Source: Phoronis ovalis (taxonomy: Eukaryota > Phoronida > Phoronidae). From it: a stretch of DNA of 10,608 bases. Under the pieces are notes generated by a model. The model did no database searches, was not told the DNA's origin, and was given only the letters and a program-made list of their open reading frames with translations. Within the stretch, counting starts at the first letter, position 1, and each line of letters opens with the position of its first letter. Below, piece after piece: positions 8,104 to 10,608 of this stretch. The DNA is taken from assembly GCA_028565635.1 (NCBI GenBank), contig JAOXYB010061812.1, positions 1 through 10,608 of the forward strand. Direction: 5' to 3'. The position numbers and the translations under genes were made by a program.

Positions 8104-8285
8104 CACAGTCAGCTGGCTAGAAAGTTGTTATATTTGTTATTAAAAATAAATAAATATTAATATAGTATCCAATGGGATATACTATCACTGCATCCTTAGG
8201 ATGCAGTGATAGTATATCCCATTGGATACTATATTAATATTTATTTATTTAACAAATATAACAACTTCCTAGCCAGCTGACTGTG
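8104..8285. mobile_element. Near-perfect palindromic MITE (182 bp)
   Basis: The left arm 8104-8195 and right arm 8199-8285 are reverse complements with one substitution and one 5-bp length difference in an A-rich stretch. They are separated by only TTA. Ends are CACAGTCAGCTGGCTAG and its complement. GGCACTCC directly flanks both sides (8096-8103 and 8286-8293); the identity can be read as 8 to 10 bp. An 8-bp duplication would fit a hAT-type non-autonomous element, but the superfamily is inference. It has no coding capacity. It sits one base from the G-run that begins the element at 8295. Confidence 0.8.
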
Positions 8286-8330
8286 GGCACTCCCAGGGGG
8301 TACTGCTATTCAAAGTCACAGTGTATATAT

Positions 8331-8452
8331 GAGATGCATGAAAAACATACCCTGTGGTAAATGCGGGATAATTATAAATATAATGTGCTGCCTAATAGAC
8401 CCCCTTTTTTAGCTCCCGCATTTACCACAGGGTATGTTTTTCACGCATCTCA
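8331..8452. repeat. 38-bp-arm hairpin inside element B
   Basis: Arms 8331-8368 and 8415-8452 are reverse complements with 37 of 38 bases matching, around a 46-nt loop. Each arm contains ACCCTGTGGTAAAT or its complement, the same word that is repeated in the following minisatellite. The hairpin could be an inversion of one minisatellite unit with its flank. Confidence 0.85.
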
Positions 8453-8672
8453 AAGCTTTATTTAATTACCACAGGGTATACTTTTCTTGTTGGTATATTT
8501 CTTGGAAAAAGCATTTAATTACTCCAGGTATGAAAAAATTAAGGTTCGTAAACTTTATGTACTTATTTACCACAGGGTATCTATTTCGGGAGTTATTTAT
8601 GACAGGGTATATTCTTCATGTTTTTTCATTTATGACGGTATATTTTTGGTGATCTTTATTTACCACAGCGTC
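8421..8672. repeat. Minisatellite TTACCACAGGGTAT inside element B
   Basis: Copies ATTTACCACAGGGTAT or near variants lie near 8421, 8465, 8567, 8593 (TTTATGACAGGGTAT), 8627 (TTTATGACGGTAT) and 8657 (TTTACCACAGCGT). Copies decay toward the right end. T-rich spacers separate them. Confidence 0.7.
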
Positions 8673-8821
8673 AGGATTTTTACGCTGGGCTGCACACCCC
8701 TACCAATTTTTCTGTCAAGTACCCCCAGGAGACCACTTAACAAAAACTTGGTGGGACTGTTACTCTTGTACATAATATATACTTACGGGAGGTGCAGGCC
8801 CCACTTCAAAACACAAGACTT

Positions 8822-9010
8822 GGAGAGCTTGGTGGAGCAGCGGTTACCATGTCCGCCTGGCATGTCAAAGGTCCCGGGTTCGATCCTGGGCTTGTACATG
8901 CGTTTCAAGGAAATAAAATTACCTGGCTCTCCACAGTAGGGACTGTGTTTCCCTCATGGCTCGGATGACTATGTTAAATGGCGGTCCCGTTTCTGTGAGG
9001 TCTATCTCTT
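8822..9010 (+). mobile_element. tRNA-derived SINE (3' end uncertain)
   Basis: The head has a tRNA-like layout: GGAGAGC (8822-8828), a D-arm-like GGTGGAGCAGCGGTTACC with A-box character, a poor anticodon arm around CATG-TCCGCCTGG-CATG, and an excellent T arm with the B-box GGTTCGATCC (8877-8886). The anticodon loop lacks a proper T33 and the T arm is not followed at once by a matching acceptor strand, so it is not a working tRNA gene. A body follows (GGCTCTCCACAGTAGGGACTG onward), giving the length expected of a SINE. No tail or target duplication could be fixed; the 3' limit is a guess. It lies in the presumed intron before the 9113 exon, in the same orientation. Confidence 0.75.
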
Positions 9011-9112
9011 ACTGATGTACCCATAAGTTCATACATTTTCCTATTCATTGCTCAAATGGTATGTTTATTTTGAAATCTTATAGGACTGTATTTTTCTTCT
9101 TTAATGTTTCAG

Positions 9113-9904
9113 GTTCCGGTACACATCTACTACGCCATGCCTGTCTGTGCCATTCAGCACCGATGTGTCACTGGAAGATTCGTGCCGATTCAAATAAAAA
9201 TTCTTAGCCAACGGGGTCCATGCTTTGACAAACATAACTTTGTGATGCATTGGCTAGAGTGGCAAGTTAAACATCTGCGAAAGAATCTGTATGCGAAGTT
9301 TAAGAATGCTGAAAAAGTATGCATTGATGGTGACAACGTTCAAATACTGCTTAAACCTCGAGAAATATGTTCAGAAAAACTTGTTAGTGATCAAAATGTG
9401 GCTGAAGGAGATTGTAATGAGCATGTGACTGAAAGTGGTCATGATGGTCATGTGACGAGTCTTGAGGGTGAAGGTCATGATGGTCATGTGACGAGTCATG
9501 AGGGTGAATGTAGTAAAAAAGACTCTTGTTCATGTATAAATGAAGAAACTCTCAAAACATCTGTGGAACAAAATAACGAGTTGTACAGAGATTCATGTGG
9601 ACATGCACATTCCGGACAAGCCTCTGCATCCAGTACTGCTGCACATCAAAGAAAAGAATGCGCAAGTTTATCAAAGTGTGTCTGTGGTTCTGTATCAACT
9701 AGCTGCTCTCGTAAGAAGAAATTAACTAGAAAGAAAAGGCGCAAGTACAAACATCGTGTAACAGTGTTAAAGAAAAATGTTGTCGGTGAAATGAAGGAAG
9801 ATTGTTACCATGGTGATGACAATATTAATACATCTGTGTTGTGCTCTACTGAAAAGGAGGAACAATTTTCAAATAAAAAAGATTTCACAAATTTTCTGAG
9901 GTAA
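9113..9904 (+). CDS. Large coding exon of an unrecognised gene (partial)
   Basis: A 263-codon open frame starts right after a strong acceptor, a pyrimidine tract ending TTTAATGTTTCAG (AG at 9111-9112). The ATG at 9104 lies inside that acceptor, so it is probably not the true start and the N-terminus lies in an upstream exon. Counting from that ATG, residues 4-85 look folded, with HWLEWQVKHLRKNLYAKF at 49-66 predicted helical by eye. Residues 86-200 are polar, Ser/Cys/His-rich and disordered-looking, with two GHDGHVTS repeats (112-119, 124-131). Residues 203-224 are strongly basic (SRKKKLTRKKRRKYKHR), a likely nuclear or nucleolar signal or nucleic-acid contact. I do not recognise the family. 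The frame ends at TAA 9902-9904, but GAG|GTAATA at 9898-9906 is a plausible donor, so the exon may end at 9900 instead. Confidence 0.65.
   Translation, partial: VPVHIYYAMPVCAIQHRCVTGRFVPIQIKILSQRGPCFDKHNFVMHWLEWQVKHLRKNLYAKFKNAEKVCIDGDNVQILLKPREICSEKLVSDQNVAEGDCNEHVTESGHDGHVTSLEGEGHDGHVTSHEGECSKKDSCSCINEETLKTSVEQNNELYRDSCGHAHSGQASASSTAAHQRKECASLSKCVCGSVSTSCSRKKKLTRKKRRKYKHRVTVLKKNVVGEMKEDCYHGDDNINTSVLCSTEKEEQFSNKKDFTNFLR
9437..9508 (+). repeat. In-frame 36-bp tandem duplication in the 9113 exon
   Basis: Units 9437-9472 and 9473-9508 differ at one base and encode GHDGHVTSLEGE and GHDGHVTSHEGE. The unit length is a multiple of three, so the frame is kept. This suggests a recent slippage or duplication in a tolerant linker. 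Confidence 0.85.
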
Positions 9905-10410
9905 TATAATGAGTTTTTAAGAAAATAAGTAGTGCTGTTCTAATTCTGGGAATAATGATCTTCATTGTTGGTCACTTATAAATTTGTCACATAGGAGAAG
10001 TAGCTTTAATTTTCTGTTCCCTCTATCATCCAAAATATTTATTTTAATCATTTCTATTTCCTAGTATAATTTGACTATCTCAAGTTTTTACAAAGATATC
10101 ACAGAATATAATGAAAACACGGGGAAAAAGAGAGATCGGACACCTTAGAGGACAATAATAAGCATGCTAAAGTGCCATCTTTGATTTTCATGATGTCGTA
10201 GTATTTACACCATGCAGAATCAAGGACTACATTTTGTGTTCTCTTCATTCATATTTTAATAACTTAAATGTCTAGTACTATATATAGTTCAACCAGTTTT
10301 TGAATAATTAGTCCCAATAGCAGTTAGTAGTGACAGGCTTTGTAATGCAATGTATTTTGTTGAGCATAACTTGGAAATCTACTTAATGTGGGATGGGAAT
10401 GAAAAAACAA
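9905..10410. other. Downstream spacer or intron, nothing identified
   Basis: AT-rich with no open frame of note and no canonical AATAAA on the plus strand. The absence of a poly(A) signal leans slightly toward intron sequence after a donor at 9901, not a 3' UTR. Confidence 0.4.
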
Positions 10411-10608
10411 CAGCTCAATCAGTCATATAAAACAGGCCTATCAGTCATGTGAAACAGCCCAATCAGTCATGTAAAACAGCCCAATCTGTCATGTGAAACA
10501 GCCCAATCAGTCATGTGAAACAGCCCAATCAGTCATGTGAAACAGCCCAATCAGTCATGTAAAACAGCCCAATCAGTCATGCATGTAAAACAGCCCAATC
10601 AGTCATGC
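10411..10608. repeat. 22-bp tandem repeat (CAGCCCAATCAGTCATGTGAAA)n, open at window end
   Basis: Nine units start at 10411, 10433, 10455, 10477, 10499, 10521, 10543, 10565 and 10591. The spacing is 22 bp except the eighth, which carries a 4-bp duplication (ATGC). The first two units are the most diverged and the central ones are identical or differ only at GTGAAA/GTAAAA. The array runs off the window, so its true length is unknown. Every well-kept unit contains CCAAT. Confidence 0.95.

Larger units (their letters stand above)
8295..8727. mobile_element. Non-autonomous element B with GGGGGTACT inverted ends
   Basis: The left end is GGGGGTACTGCTATTC (from 8296). The right end, read on the minus strand from about 8727, is GGGGGTACTTGACAG, followed by ATTGGTAGGGGTGTGCAGCCCAG. 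That subterminal stretch nearly matches the left end of element A at 2171 (TTTGGTGGGAGTGTGCAGCCCAG), so A and B belong to one family. The interior holds a long hairpin and then TTACCACAGGGTAT minisatellite copies, not the repeat found in A. No coding frame is credible. The left boundary touches the duplicated target sequence of the palindromic MITE, so the MITE probably inserted at the edge of this element or just outside it. Confidence 0.65.

Noticed and set aside
8822-8895. Functional tRNA gene
   Set aside because: Anticodon arm is malformed and no acceptor strand follows the T arm directly; a SINE head explains it better.
8434-8939. Two overlapping plus-strand frames (72 and 150 codons)
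   Set aside because: They run through the TTACCACAGGGTAT minisatellite, the end of element B and into the SINE head; the openness is a product of the repeats.
9540-9725. 61-codon plus-strand frame
   Set aside because: Shifted-frame shadow of the 9113-9904 exon.
10411-10608. CRISPR-like array
   Set aside because: Units are contiguous 22-bp copies with no unique spacers, and the DNA is eukaryotic.

Overview
This window is animal nuclear DNA. It has AT-rich spacers, no bacterial-style gene packing, candidate spliced exons, a tRNA-derived SINE, a decayed Ty3/gypsy-type pol fragment and many short inverted-repeat elements. The mix of small palindromic and foldback elements, internal minisatellites and a secreted Cys-rich multidomain protein fits a marine or freshwater invertebrate. 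A bivalve or other mollusc is my best guess, but it is inferred from general appearance and nothing in the window proves it.

Layout. Bases 1-240 hold a diverged tandem repeat with a 112-bp period. Next, on the minus strand, is the broken integrase end of a gypsy-like retrotransposon (315-884). At 1797-2003 there is a candidate last exon of a plus-strand gene, with a splice acceptor before it and AATAAA after it. A 0.4-kb element with GGGGGTACT inverted ends and an internal TTTGGATTGCTACCCT minisatellite lies at 2171-2572. The one apparently complete gene is on the minus strand at 3372-4241. It encodes a 289-residue secreted protein with a signal peptide, a furin-type site and three four-cysteine modules joined by Thr-rich linkers. 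A TATA-like box lies just upstream of it.

From about 5.6 to 8.8 kb the window is packed with mobile elements. There is a 146-bp MITE (5592-5737) and a 1.3-kb element bounded by 78-bp inverted repeats made of TTAGTCCGAAGG units (6146-7449). A 39-bp duplication sits at the right edge of that element. A nearly perfect 182-bp palindrome (8104-8285) is flanked by 8-10 bp direct repeats. It sits directly beside a second GGGGGTACT element (8295-8727), which carries a 38-bp hairpin and a different minisatellite, TTACCACAGGGTAT. A tRNA-derived SINE follows (from 8822).

The right end has a long coding exon (9113 to 9900 or 9904) of a gene I do not recognise. Its acceptor is strong, and its in-frame stop overlaps a plausible donor site, so it may be internal or terminal. 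The window ends in an array of 22-bp CCAAT-containing repeats that runs off the edge.

No operon or joint pathway is visible. The exons and the secreted-protein gene look like separate transcription units with transposon-rich DNA between them. The most notable items are the secreted modular protein, the pair of related elements that share termini but carry different minisatellites, the palindromic MITE and the 1.3-kb inverted-repeat element.
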